From Chersky-840 sp963794615 (lineage in GTDB: Bacteria; Actinomycetota; Acidimicrobiia; Acidimicrobiales; UBA8190): a stretch of 64,000 bases of DNA. Each line of letters opens with the position of its first letter. Within the stretch, counting starts at the first letter, position 1. Positions 43,845-53,145 of this stretch are shown piece after piece. The notes beneath the pieces are model-generated. The model was given only the letters and a program-made list of their open reading frames with translations. It made no database searches and was not told the origin of the DNA. The stretch spans positions 62,001 through 126,000 of the forward strand of contig CAWCEP010000011.1 of the NCBI GenBank assembly GCA_963794615.1. Reading direction: 5' to 3'. A program made the translations under genes and the position numbers.

Positions 43845-45065
43845 CTAGGGCGCCAGGTGGTCGAGCCCGAAGAGCCGGATGGCGTTGCCCCGGACGATCT
43901 TGCGGCGCTGGTCGTCGTCGAGATGCGCCATCTGGCGCTCGGCGATCTCCTTGGTGTGGGGCCACGTCGAGTCCGAGTGCGGGTAGTCGGACTCGTAGGT
44001 GATGTTGTCGACGCCGATCTCCTCGACCGACCGCAAGCCGTGGGCGTCGTCGAAGAAGCACCCGTAGACCTGGCGGTGGAAGTACGTCGACGGCGGCTCG
44101 GGGATCTTGTCGGCCACGCCGCCCCAGCCCCGGTTCTCCTCCCACACCTTGTCGGCGCGCTCGAGGATGTAGGGGATCCAGCCGATCTGGCCCTCGGAGT
44201 AGGCCAGCATCAGGGTCGGGAAGCGCACCAGCACTCCCGAGAACAAGAAGTCGACCAACGAGAAGGTGGCGTTGGTGTGCGTCAGCGTCGACCCCACCGC
44301 CGGGGGCGCGTCGGCGGAGGTGGACGGCATCTTCGACGACGAGCCGATGTGCATGTTGATCACCGTGCTGGTCTCGGCGCACGCCGCGAAGAACGGGTCC
44401 CAGTAGTTGTCGGGATCGTGCACCGAGGGCAGCCCGAGGAAGGGGGGGATCTCGCTGAAGCACACGGCCTTCACCCCGCGCGCCGCGTTGCGCCGCACCT
44501 CGGCGGCGGCGAGGTGCGCGTCCCACAGCGGGATGAGGCACAACGGGATCAGCCGCCCCGCCGACTCCGCGCACCATTCGTCGACCATCCAGTCGTTGTA
44601 GGCCTCGACGCACAACAGGGCCAGGTCCTTGTCGTCGGCCTCGGTGAAGGTCTGGCCGCAGAAGCGCGGGAAGGTGGGGAAGCACAGCGACGCCTCGAGA
44701 TGGTTGATGTCCATGTCCTCGAGGCGCGGCTTGACCTGGTAGGCGCCGGGCCGCATGTCGTCGTAGGTGACCCCGGTGATGGTGACCTCGTCCCGGGGCA
44801 CGCCCACCGCAGCGTCGAGGCGGAGCAGCGGCCGGCGCAGCTCCTCGTAGTACCACCAGTCGGTGGGGACACCATCGCTCCCCGGTGCCACCGTGAGCTT
44901 GCCCCCCACGAAGGTGATCTCGCCCATGGGGGCGCGCACGATGCGCGGGCCGACGTCGCGGTACCTGGTGGGAAGCCGGTCCTGCCACACCGTGGCGGGC
45001 TCCACGACATGGTCGTCGACGGAGATGATCAACGGCAGATCGCCCACGTGGGCGAGCATAGCCAT
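43845..45065 (-). CDS. Amidohydrolase-2 family hydrolase/decarboxylase, operon leader
   Basis: 406 residues from the ATG at 45065. Start SVDDHVVEPATVWQDRLP (HxxEP rather than HxH in the first metal motif), then SLCFPTFPRFCGQTF, PLCLIPLWD, NMHIGSSSKMP, AYSEGQIGWIPYILERAD and ITYESDYPHSDSTWP (C-terminal Asp). This matches the amidohydrolase-2 (PF04909) group with decarboxylases and hydrolases. It leads a four-gene operon with paired FadE genes and an LLM enzyme. A CTGAC-N5-GTCAG palindrome lies 5-19 bp upstream of the ATG and no ribosome site is visible, so the message may be leaderless. Confidence 0.9.
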   Translation of the reverse strand: MAMLAHVGDLPLIISVDDHVVEPATVWQDRLPTRYRDVGPRIVRAPMGEITFVGGKLTVAPGSDGVPTDWWYYEELRRPLLRLDAAVGVPRDEVTITGVTYDDMRPGAYQVKPRLEDMDINHLEASLCFPTFPRFCGQTFTEADDKDLALLCVEAYNDWMVDEWCAESAGRLIPLCLIPLWDAHLAAAEVRRNAARGVKAVCFSEIPPFLGLPSVHDPDNYWDPFFAACAETSTVINMHIGSSSKMPSTSADAPPAVGSTLTHTNATFSLVDFLFSGVLVRFPTLMLAYSEGQIGWIPYILERADKVWEENRGWGGVADKIPEPPSTYFHRQVYGCFFDDAHGLRSVEEIGVDNITYESDYPHSDSTWPHTKEIAERQMAHLDDDQRRKIVRGNAIRLFGLDHLAP

Positions 45066-45069
45066 CGAT

Positions 45070-45084
45070 CTGACGGCGTGTCAG
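45070..45084. promoter_or_regulatory. CTGAC-N5-GTCAG palindrome at the amidohydrolase-FadE operon
   Basis: CTGACGGCGTGTCAG, perfect 5+5 arms, beginning 5 bp from the amidohydrolase start codon. At this position a bound repressor would cover the transcription start. Confidence 0.72.
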
Positions 45085-45142
45085 TTTGCGCGACGACCAC
45101 CGTTTCGAGGCGGCATTACACCCGGTGCGTAGCGTTTCGCGC

Positions 45143-45376
45143 ATGGCACGGCAGCAGATCCACGGGCATATCGACCTCTTCAACGACCCGTCCTGGGACT
45201 CCCCCGACAGCGAGGAGGAGGAAGCCGCCTACGAGCGTCTGGTGGTGTCGGGGTTCTCGCCGCGAGCGGAGTCGGCGGTCCTGGTCTTCTTCGTGAGCTT
45301 CTGGTTCCTGGGCCTCGCCGCCTTCGTCATCCTGTGCTTGCTGTTCTCGAACGCGTTCAACTTCCCCGTCTTCTGA
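45143..45376 (+). CDS. Small single-pass membrane protein (77 aa)
   Basis: From the ATG at 45143. The N-terminal half is acidic (SWDSPDSEEEEAAYERLVVS), followed by one membrane helix (VLVFFVSFWFLGLAAFVILC) and a short tail ending NFPVF. No family recognised. It is divergent from the amidohydrolase operon across 77 bp that contain the palindrome, and 28 nt upstream of the TANGO2-like gene. Confidence 0.65.
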   Translation: MARQQIHGHIDLFNDPSWDSPDSEEEEAAYERLVVSGFSPRAESAVLVFFVSFWFLGLAAFVILCLLFSNAFNFPVF

Positions 45377-45404
45377 CCGAGGACCCACCACTACCCTGAC
45401 CTCG

Positions 45405-46199
45405 ATGTGTCTCCTCGTGGTGGTGTCGCGCCTCGACCCCGGCGCCCCGCTCGTGGTCGGCGCCAACCGTGACGAACAGCTCGCCCGCCCCGCCGTGGCC
45501 ATGACCGTGTTGCGCGACGCGCACCCCCGCATCCTGGGGGGACGAGACGAGGAGGCGGGGGGGACGTGGTTGGCGGTCAACGAGCACGGGGTGGTGGCCG
45601 GCCTCACCAACCGCCCCTCCCCCGAGGGACGCGATCGCGCCAAGCGGTCACGGGGCGAGCTGCCCTTGGCGCTCGCCCGCCATCGTGACGCGGTCTCGGC
45701 GGCGGACGAGTTCGTCACGAGGTTCAGGGTCGCCGACTACAACCCGGCGTGGCTCCTGGTGGGAGACCGCAGCGCGCTCTACGCGCTGGACCTGACCGCC
45801 TCCGGCGGCGGACGTCCCCGCGTCGAGCCGCTCGGGCCCGGCATCCACATCCTCGAGAACAACCCGCTCCACGCGGCGTCGCCCAAGGCGGACCACGTCC
45901 GGGCGCTGCTCGGCGACGCGGCGACGCTCGAAGGAACAAGTCTCGTCGAGCGGGTCCGTGCGGTGCTCGTCGACCACACCGTGCCCGCTCCCCCACCCGG
46001 GACCGGGCGCACCACCGAGGGGCGGGTCCGTCCCGTCGAGACCTTGGCGGCGTGCGTGCACACCGAGAGCTACGGCACGCGGTCGTCCACGGTGGTGCGC
46101 GTGCCCGCCGCGCCCTGGGACCACCCGGAGGTGTCGGTGGCCGACGGGCACCCGTGCACGGCGCCGTTCGTCGACGTCACCGAGCTCTTCGCGTCCTGA
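45405..46199 (+). CDS. NRDE/TANGO2-family protein
   Basis: 264 residues from the ATG at 45405. The family-defining N-terminus is CLLVVVSRLDPGAPLVVGANRDEQLARPA (here shown as CLLVVVSRLD and VVGANRDEQLARPA), followed by GGRDEEAGGTWLAVNEHGVV and GLTNRPSPEG. The N-terminal Cys after Met could act as an Ntn-type nucleophile once Met is removed. Eukaryotic TANGO2 is implicated in heme or acyl-CoA handling; the bacterial role is not settled. The frame is intact. Confidence 0.92.
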   Translation: MCLLVVVSRLDPGAPLVVGANRDEQLARPAVAMTVLRDAHPRILGGRDEEAGGTWLAVNEHGVVAGLTNRPSPEGRDRAKRSRGELPLALARHRDAVSAADEFVTRFRVADYNPAWLLVGDRSALYALDLTASGGGRPRVEPLGPGIHILENNPLHAASPKADHVRALLGDAATLEGTSLVERVRAVLVDHTVPAPPPGTGRTTEGRVRPVETLAACVHTESYGTRSSTVVRVPAAPWDHPEVSVADGHPCTAPFVDVTELFAS

Positions 46200-46211
46200 C
46201 CCGTCGAGAGG

Positions 46212-46238
46212 GGCGGCACACCGCGACGGTGCGCCGCC
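46212..46238. terminator. Hairpin between convergent genes
   Basis: GGCGGCACACCG and CGGTGCGCCGCC pair over 12 positions with one mismatch, loop CGA. It lies between the TANGO2-like stop (46199) and the stop of the small basic protein gene (46245), a good place for a bidirectional terminator. Confidence 0.55.
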
Positions 46239-46244
46239 GGGGTG

Positions 46245-46373
46245 CTATTTGGCGTCCCAGCCCTTCCGGGCCTGCTTCTGCTCGGCCTGCTTCTGGTGCT
46301 TGGCCGCCCGCTTCTCTTTGACGCTGCGGCCCGGCTTCTTCGATTCAGCGGACGGTCGTGACTTCTCTGCCAT
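46245..46373 (-). CDS. Small basic Lys/Arg/Gln-rich protein (42 aa)
   Basis: From the ATG at 46373: MAEKSRPSAESKKPGRSVKE, then KRAAKHQKQAEQKQARKGWD and AK before TAG. The composition (14 Lys or Arg, no hydrophobic core) suggests an intrinsically disordered, nucleic-acid-binding or ribosome-associated peptide. Similar short basic proteins are widespread in actinobacterial genomes without known function. Confidence 0.65.
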   Translation of the reverse strand: MAEKSRPSAESKKPGRSVKEKRAAKHQKQAEQKQARKGWDAK

Positions 46374-46445
46374 GGATCCAGACTACGGCGCGCCGGGGCC
46401 CGGGCGGCGTCATCGCCGCCCGACTGGGGCGCTACCTTGCGGAGC

Positions 46446-46907
46446 ATGCCCACCGCACCCCCTGACGGGCCCGGTCCCGACCTGCACCGCCGCCGGGAGG
46501 CCGTCGTGCGCGAGCACATGGCCTCGGAGAACGAGAGCCGGTTCGACGACACGCTCGCCACCTTCACCCACCCCCGGTACGAGCTCATCGGCACCGGCCA
46601 GGTCTACGACGGCGTCGACGAGGTCAAGCAGTACTACGCCCGCTCGCGCGCCGTCTTCCCCGACCAGCGCAACGAGGTGCGCGCCATCCTCAGCGCGCCG
46701 GACACCGTCGTCGTCGAGTTCGACCTGCTCGGGACCCACCTCGGCTCGCTGACCGGTGAGGAGCCGACGGGACGGTCCTTCCGGTGCCCGATGGTGGCAC
46801 TGTTCGAATTCGAGCCCGGTGGCGACGGCATCGTGTGCGAACGCGTCTACTTCGACGCCGGGACCATCTACGGCCAGCTCGGAGCGGGTGACGCCATCGG
46901 GGAGTAG
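46446..46907 (+). CDS. SnoaL-like/NTF2-fold protein
   Basis: 153 residues from the ATG at 46446. Pattern: REAVVREHMASENESRFDDT, FTHPRYELIGTGQVYDGVDE, VKQYYARSRAVFPDQRNEVR and ERVYFDAGTIYGQLG. This is the cone-shaped NTF2/SnoaL fold seen in polyketide cyclases, delta-5-3-ketosteroid isomerases and many uncharacterised actinobacterial proteins. The N-terminal FDDTLATFTHP layout is close to ester-cyclase-type members. A ketosteroid-isomerase-like role would suit the context but the catalytic Tyr/Asp pair cannot be assigned. Confidence 0.85.
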   Translation: MPTAPPDGPGPDLHRRREAVVREHMASENESRFDDTLATFTHPRYELIGTGQVYDGVDEVKQYYARSRAVFPDQRNEVRAILSAPDTVVVEFDLLGTHLGSLTGEEPTGRSFRCPMVALFEFEPGGDGIVCERVYFDAGTIYGQLGAGDAIGE

Positions 46908-46924
46908 GTTGACGCCGTCGGGGG

Positions 46925-48406
46925 ATGGCGGAGCGAGGCGCCATGGCCGGGTCGTGGCAGAAGAGATTCGTGCGGCGACTGGGGATCCCCGTCGCCACGC
47001 TCCTGGTCTCGATCGCACTGAGTGGCTGTCTGGGGTGGTTCCCGCAGCAGTCGACCGACGACCTTTCCCAGATCATCGGGATCTCGTGCCCCAGCACGTC
47101 GGTGTGCTTCGCCGTGGGCCGGACGGTCTCGGGCGGGACCACCCTCGAGACCAGCACCGATGGCGGTGCCGTCTGGTCGTCACGGACAGCCGCGATCGGC
47201 GTGGCCTCGCTCAGCGCCATCTCGTGTCCCGACGTCGAGCACTGTCTGGCCGTGGGTGGCGACCTCGACGCCGATGCGCTGGAGACGACCGACGGGGGGT
47301 CGAGCTGGACGCCCGTCGCCATCCCGACCTCGGGATACGGCTTCAGCTCGGTGTGGTGCCACGACGACCAGCGCTGTTGGGTCGCCGAAGGCCTGCCCAC
47401 CTCGTTGCCCGACGCGGTCGGCAATCAGGTGCTCACGACGACCGACGGGGGTGCGACGTGGAGCGCCTCGTCGGCCATCGCCCCCACCATTCCCGACACC
47501 TCCGGGCTCGGGCTGACGTCGATCACCTGCCCGACCACCACGGTGTGCACCGCCGTCGGTGACGAGATCCAGGAGCTGGGCTCGCCGCTCGTGGTCCCGG
47601 TCATCACCGGCGTGATCGCCACCTCCGCCGACGGGGGCCGGACGTGGAGCGCCCAGACCTCGCCCGACGACTTCATGTACGCCGTCGGCTGTCTCACGGC
47701 GACCAATTGCGTGACGGGCAGCGCGGGCGGTCTGCTCCATCTCCGGACCACCGGCACCGGCGGGACGTGGAGCGTGACCCCGATCTCGGTGCCCGGCCTC
47801 AACGCCTGGCCCCACGCCATCTCGTGTCCCGACAGCCTCCACTGCACGGCGGCGGGTCTGCTCGAGAACGGCGGCTCGCCCTCACCCGACACGCCGCTCA
47901 TCGCCACCGCCGACGGCGGCACCACGTGGTCCCTGGAGAGCACGAACGCCGGCCATCTCGAGCTCGACGCGGTGTCGTGCCCGACGGTGTCGGTGTGCTG
48001 GGCGGCGGGAGGAAAGTCCCCGGGGGGCGGCAACGTCTCCACCGGTTCGATCATCCTGCACACCCTGACCGGAGGCGTGGCGTGGCCGTCGGTGGGCGCC
48101 GTCACCCCGAGCGGGGGGACCGACGGTGGCGGGAACGAGGTGACCATCAGCGGTGCGGGGTTCCAGTACGGAACCGACACCGTCGCGTTCGGCTCGGTGG
48201 CCGCCACCGACGTCACCGTGGTCTCGGGCCGCGAAATCACCGCCGTCGTCCCCCCCAGCGCCTTCCCGGGCCAGGGCACGACGGTGGACGTGACGGTCAC
48301 GAACCCCCTCGGCACGAGCCCCGTGAACCCCGACGACCAGTACAGCTACCAGGATCCGTCGCTGGCCGCGCTGGCCCAAGCGGTGGCGGCGGAGGCGGTG
48401 CAATAG
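46925..48406 (+). CDS. Lipoprotein with BNR/sialidase-like repeats and C-terminal IPT/TIG domain
   Basis: 493 residues from the ATG at 46925, with a second ATG at 46943. The signal LLVSIALSGC is a lipobox, giving a Cys-anchored lipoprotein. Residues 45-395 contain repeats of the type ISCPSTSVCFAVG followed by TTDGGSSWTP or TADGGTTWSLES (BNR-like Asp-box motifs), which point to a beta-propeller. Each repeat carries a paired Cys (SCP...C), so every blade may hold a disulfide. Residues 400-470 are an IPT/TIG domain (VTPSGGTDGGGNEVTISGAG). No enzyme residues seen. The frame is intact. Confidence 0.87.
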   Translation: MAERGAMAGSWQKRFVRRLGIPVATLLVSIALSGCLGWFPQQSTDDLSQIIGISCPSTSVCFAVGRTVSGGTTLETSTDGGAVWSSRTAAIGVASLSAISCPDVEHCLAVGGDLDADALETTDGGSSWTPVAIPTSGYGFSSVWCHDDQRCWVAEGLPTSLPDAVGNQVLTTTDGGATWSASSAIAPTIPDTSGLGLTSITCPTTTVCTAVGDEIQELGSPLVVPVITGVIATSADGGRTWSAQTSPDDFMYAVGCLTATNCVTGSAGGLLHLRTTGTGGTWSVTPISVPGLNAWPHAISCPDSLHCTAAGLLENGGSPSPDTPLIATADGGTTWSLESTNAGHLELDAVSCPTVSVCWAAGGKSPGGGNVSTGSIILHTLTGGVAWPSVGAVTPSGGTDGGGNEVTISGAGFQYGTDTVAFGSVAATDVTVVSGREITAVVPPSAFPGQGTTVDVTVTNPLGTSPVNPDDQYSYQDPSLAALAQAVAAEAVQ

Positions 48407-48437
48407 CGGGCTGTGCCGTAGCGGGCAGGGGCCGGGT

Positions 48438-49477
48438 TCAGGAGCCCCGGGCCACCAACCGCTCGAGCACCCGGGCGCGATGGGAGGCGGCGTCGCCCCA
48501 CGCGGCGGCGAGGGCCCAGGCCCGCTTCATCCACAGATGGAGGTCGTGCTCCCAGGTGTACCCGATGGCCCCGTGGACCTGGAGGGCGGTGCGCGCCGCC
48601 AGGGTGGCGGCGTCCGACGCCATGGCCTTGGCCATCGACGCGTGGAGGCCGGCGTCGGGGTCGCCGTCGGTCGAGCGACAACGCGGCCCGGTAGACCACG
48701 GGCCGGGCGAACTCCACCCGGACCAGGGCGTCGGCCAGATGGTGCTTCACGGCCTGGAAGGACCCGATGGGCTTCCCGAACTGCACCCGCTCCTGGGCGT
48801 AGTGCGCGGCCATGGCGATGAGCCGGTCGGCCACCCCCACCAACACCGCCCCGGTGCCCATCGCCGCCCGGTCGCCCAGAGCGGCGAGGAACTCCTCGGC
48901 TTCGAAACCCGACACCACGAGCGTCGTCGGCGACGGCTCCCAGGCGACCTGGGCCAGGCCCCTCGACCCGTCCAGGGCGGGGCGGGGCGTGAGCGCCACC
49001 GCGGCGGCGGGCACGGCGTGGAGCTCCCCGTCCCGCTTCGAGCAGCGAAGAGCTCGGCGCCCACCGCGCCGGGCACGGCCGCCATCGACGCGGTCCCCAC
49101 CGCGATCGCGGCCCCACCGTCGGCGACCGACCGCAACCAGCGCGCCCGCAGGGCGGCGCCCTGGGGACCGGGCGCGTCGAGGAGCACCGGGACGCCGAGG
49201 GCGACGGTCTCGAGCAGGGGCTCGGGCAGCCCGGCCCGACCGGCCTCCTCGAGGAGCAGCACGAGGTCGACGAGACCGAGGCCCATGCCCGCCGAACTCC
49301 TCGGGCACGGTGATCCCCACCACGCCCATCTCGGCCAGCGCCGCCCACCGCGGCCGGCGACCACCCCGTGGTCGAGGCCCAGGCCGCTCGGATGTCGGCC
49401 GCCGTGCACTGCTTCTCGGCGAGGGCCCGCAGCTGGGCGCGGAACTCGAGCTGGTGCTCGTCGAAGGCGAAGTGCAT
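48438..49477 (-). CDS. Acyl-CoA dehydrogenase, short FadE-type (several frameshifts)
   Basis: Start MHFAFDEHQLEFRAQLRALA (ATG at 49477). Frames change near 49390, 49290, 49060 and 48690. Recognisable pieces are the mid-domain VRFGKPIGSFQAVKHHLADA (here YAQERVQFGKPIGSFQAVKH) and the C-terminal RTALQVHGAIGYTWEHDLHL plus WMKRAWALAAAWGDA. The length (about 345 residues) fits the short partner of a heterotetrameric dehydrogenase. It follows the longer FadE gene by 21 bp. Multiple one-base indels within conserved motifs point to sequencing errors. Confidence 0.85.
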
Positions 49478-49498
49478 GCGTCGGCTCGCGGCCGTCGC

Positions 49499-50706
49499 TC
49501 AGGCCCGGGGCAGCCCGAGCACGCGCTCGGCCACCACGTTGCGCTGGATCTCGTTCGTCCCGGCGTAGATGGGGCCGGCCAGGGCGAAGAGGAACCCGTC
49601 GAGCCACGGCCGCGGGCCGGCCGTCGTCGCCGAGCAGCTCGGCCTCCTCGCCGAGCAGCGCCAGGGCCGTGCTCGTGGATGGCGAGGTCGGTCTCGGACC
49701 AGAACAGCTTGTTCATCGACGCCTCGGGGCCCGACCCCGCCGCCGTCGAGCACGCGGGTGGCCGTCCAGTAGGTCTGGAGCCGGTAGGCCTCGGCGTCGA
49801 TCACGGCCCGGGCCACGTCGTCGGCGCGGCCGCGCCGCGGCGGCCGGATCGGCCTGCGGCGCGGCGCCGGTAGAGCTCGACCAGGCGCGCCGGCCGGCCT
49901 CGGTGTAGCGGGCCGGGCTGCGCAGCGACAGGCCCCGTTCGGACCCGGCCGTGGCCATGGCCACCTACCACCCCTCGTCCACGCCCCCGAGGACCTGGGT
50001 GGCGGGGACCGCGACGTCCTCGAAGAAGACCTCGGCGAACCCGGTCTCCCCGTCGAGCTGGGCGATGGGCCGGACCGTCACGCCCGGGCTGTCCATGGGC
50101 ACGAGGAAGTAGGTGAGGCCCCGGTGCCGCTCGGCCTCGGGGTCGGATCCGGAAGAGCCCGAAGATCCAGTCGGCGAAGGCGCCCCGGCGAGCACCACGT
50201 CTTCTGCCCGTTGAGCACCCACGTGTCGCCGGTGGCGGTCGGTGTTCCCGGTGAGCACGGCCCGGCTGCGGATGGCGGCGAGGTCGCTGCCGGCGTCGGG
50301 CTCGGACCAGCCCTGGCACCAGATCGTCCTCGCCCGAGGCCATGGCGGGGAGGATAGCGCGCCTGCTGCTCGGGGGTCCCGAACTCGAAGAGGGTGGGGG
50401 CGAGGAGGAAGATCCCGTTCTGGCCGACCCGGGTGGGCGCGCCGGCCCGGTAGTACTCCTCCTCGAAGATCAGCCACTCCACGAGCCCGACGCCCCGGCC
50501 GCCGTACTCCTCGGGCCACGACACCACCGACCAGCGGGCGTCGTACATGGTCCGCTCCCAGGCCCGGTGGGCCTCGAAGCCCTCGGCGGTGTCGAGCGAG
50601 GGGAGCGGCCCCGGCCCGTTCGACTCCGAGGGGACGTGTGGCCTCGAGCCAGGCCCGGGCCTCGGCGCGGAACTCGTCCTGCTCCGGCGTGAACGCGGAG
50701 GTCCAT
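49499..50706 (-). CDS. Acyl-CoA dehydrogenase, long FadE-type (several frameshifts)
   Basis: The start is the ATG at 50706 (MDL, then AFTPEQDEFRAEARAWLEA in another frame). Later segments, spread over three frames, are VVSWPEEYGGRGVGLVEWLI, EYYRAGAPTRVGQNGIFLLA, the flavin-contact WCQGWSEPDAGSDLAAIRSR, TYFLVPMDSPGVTVRPIAQL and the C-terminal FLFALAGPIYAGTNEIQRNV plus VAERVLGLPRA. About 400 residues when joined. Together with the downstream short FadE it forms a second FadE pair, alongside the pair at 41.7-43.8 kb. A near-match of the palindrome lies 14-28 bp upstream of its start. Confidence 0.87.
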
Positions 50707-50719
50707 GCGCGCGTCGAAT

Positions 50720-50734
50720 CTGACACACCGCCAG
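50720..50734. promoter_or_regulatory. Near-match of the CTGAC-N5-GTCAG palindrome
   Basis: CTGACACACCGCCAG: left arm perfect, right arm one mismatch (GCCAG for GTCAG). It lies between the divergent FadE (start 50706) and thiolase (start 50805) genes, in the same place as the perfect copies at other promoters. Confidence 0.55.
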
Positions 50735-50804
50735 ATCTTCGGCAACAATCGAAGGGGCCGGGACGTTCGGCATTCGTGCCCAAGGCCCGGCTCGGGAGGC
50801 CTGT

Positions 50805-51970
50805 CATGCCCAATGCGCGTGATCGTCGACGCGGTGCGCACCCCGGTGGGGCGCCGCAACGGCAAGTTGTCGGGCTGGCACGCCGTGGACCTCGCCGCCG
50901 CACCCGCTCAAGGCCCTCGTCGAGCGCAACGACCTCGACCCCGCCCTGGTCGAGGACGTCGTCATGGGCTGCACCATGACCGTCGGCGAGCAGGCCATGA
51001 ACATCGGCCGCAACGCCGTCGCTGGCCGCCGGCTTCCCCGACACCGTGCCCGGGACCACCGTCGACCGCCAGTGCGGCTCGGCCCAGCAGGCCATCCACT
51101 TCGCCGCCCAGGCCGTGATGTCGGGGGCCATGGACATCGTCATCGGCGCCGGCGTCGAGTCGATGAGCCGGGTCCCCATCGGATCGACCACCGACCCCGG
51201 CCCGGGCGAGGCCTACGGGCCCACCGTCCACGCCCGCTTCGAGTTCATCCACCAGGGCCTGTCGGCCGAGGAGATCGCCCAGCGCTGGGACATCGGGCGC
51301 GACGAGATGGACGCCTTCGCCCTCAGTCGCACCGCCGCGCCGCGCAGCGCCCAGGACGAGGGCCGCTTCGCCCACGAGATCGTCGTGGTGCGCTCCACCG
51401 GGCCCCGACGGCGACGGCACCATCGAGGCCGACGAAGGGGTCCGGCGCGACACGAGCATCGAGAAGCTCGGCCGGCCTGGTCCCCGCCTTCGCCGAGCAC
51501 GGCCTCGTCACGGCGGCGACGTCGTCGCAGATCTCCGACGGCGCCGCCGCCGTGCTCGTCATGAGCGAGGAGCGCGCCGAGTCCCTGGGACTGCGCCCCC
51601 GGGCCCGCTTCCACACCTTCGCCGTGGCCGCCAACGACCCCGTCATCATGCTCACCGCCCCCATCCCCGCCACCCGGCTCGTGCTCGAGAAGGCGAAGTT
51701 GCGCCTCGTCGGACATGGACGTCGTCGAGATCAACGAGGCCTTCGCCTCGGTCGTCCTGGCCTGGGAGCCGAGTTCCACCCCGACATGGACCGAAGGTCA
51801 ACCCCAACGGCGGCGCCATCGCCATCGGCCACCCCACCGGCTGCTCGGGCGCCCGGCTCATGGCCACGATGCTCAACGAGCTCGAGCGCACCGGCGGCCG
51901 CTACGGCCTGCAGACGATGTGCGAAGGCGGCGGCCAGGCCAACGCCACCATCATCGAGCGCCTGGGCTAG
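50805..51970 (+). CDS. Acetyl-CoA acetyltransferase (FadA-type thiolase), several frameshifts
   Basis: An ATG at 50805 follows GGGAGG by 6 nt. The intended reading is MPNAVIVDAVRTPVGRRNGK with an extra base near 50815. The catalytic Cys is in TTVDRQCGSAQQAIHFAAQA. Then GAGVESMSRVPIGSTTDPGP, the substrate loop TSSQISDGAAAVLVMSEER, VVEINEAFASVVLAWE (base His region follows) and NPNGGAIAIGHPTGCSGARL with GHP and the second Cys. At least five indels are present but all active-site motifs survive. It resembles FadA5/FadA6-type steroid thiolases. Its promoter faces the FadE pair and carries the palindrome. Confidence 0.9.
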
Positions 51971-52010
51971 CTCCCGCCGCGTCGACGGGCCCCCAGCCGG
52001 TCTCGTCGTC

Positions 52011-53022
52011 TCAGCTCGGGACCAGGACCGCCCTCGCCCGCACCTCGCCGCGCTTGAGCGCGCTGAGCGCTTCGACGGCGTCATCGAGGGCGTAGGTCTC
52101 ACAGTGGGCTCGGACCTTTCCCGCCGCGGCCAGGGCCAGGACCTCGCGCATCTGCTGACGGGACCCGATCACCGAGCCCACCAGTCGCTTCTCGTCGGCG
52201 AAGGGGAGCTCGCCGACCTGGGCGTGGATGCCGAGGACGATGGTGCCTCCCGGTTTCACCGCCTCGATGGCTTGGCCGAGCACGACATCGGACGGCGCGA
52301 ACACCACCGCCGCGTCCACGCCGCCCCGGGAAGCGAAGAACGACGGCGTCGTCGGCGGTGGCGTCGACGGGATGGGCGCCGAGCTCCTCGGCGAGCTTCC
52401 GATGCTCAGCGGCACGCGCCACCGCGTACACCTCCGCGCCGGCCAGGACGGCGAACTGGATGACCATGTGGCCGACGCCGCCCACACCGAAGACCGCCAG
52501 CGTGGAACCGGGACGCGGTGCCGCCTTCGACACGGCGTTGTAGCCGGTGATGCCGGGGCAGAACAGCGGTGCCGCCTCGACGTCGTCGATCGAGTCGGGC
52601 ACGGGGTGGGCGTGGGCGGCCGTGGCCAGCATGTACTCGGCGTAACCGCCTTGGACGGTCTCCCCCGTGATCTGCTTCGAGGCGCACAGCTGGTCGCGCC
52701 CGGTGAGGCAGTACGCGCAGTGGCCGCACGTCGACCACAGCGGTTGCACCCCGACGCGGTCGCCGGGACGGAGCCAGTCGACCTGGCTCCCGACCTCCAC
52801 GACCCGGCCCACGACCTCGTGCCCGGGGACGATGGGGGTGAAGGCGGGTACGCCGTAGCGCACCCAGTCGCCTTCGATCATGTGGAGGTTGGACCGGCAC
52901 ACGCCGCAGGCCACCACCTTCATCACGATCTGGCCCGGGCCGGGGTGGGGATCGGCGACCTCCGCCCCGTGGACGACGCCGCTCTCGAGGGGCCCGGGGG
53001 TATCGAGGACAATGGCGTGCAC
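52011..53022 (-). CDS. Zinc-dependent alcohol dehydrogenase (frameshifted)
   Basis: About 336 residues from the GTG at 53022. AIVLDTPGPLESGVVHGAEV, catalytic zinc VACGVCRSNLHMIEGD and VPGHEVVGRVVEVGSQV, structural zinc STCGHCAYCLTGRDQLC and the Rossmann site TLAVFGVGGVGHMVIQFAVL. An indel near 52340 moves the last third to another frame (AAVVFAPSDVVLGQAIEAVK; GSRQQMREVLALAAAGKV). It belongs to the MDR family of medium-chain dehydrogenases. It is convergent with the thiolase gene and distinct from the alcohol dehydrogenase at 16.7 kb. Confidence 0.92.
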
Positions 53023-53145
53023 GACGACTCCTCTCGATCGTTTCCGTCTCGGGGCTGCGCTTCGACGCCCCTCGGCCGGCCAGTCCGAAGGTAGCGCCCG
53101 CGGGGCGGGGCCAATTACCGGGGCGATCCTTCCTATGCTCGCGAC

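Noticed and set aside
42033..45296. 1087-codon plus-strand open frame
   Set aside because: Antisense of the FadE pair and amidohydrolase, which have clear motifs.
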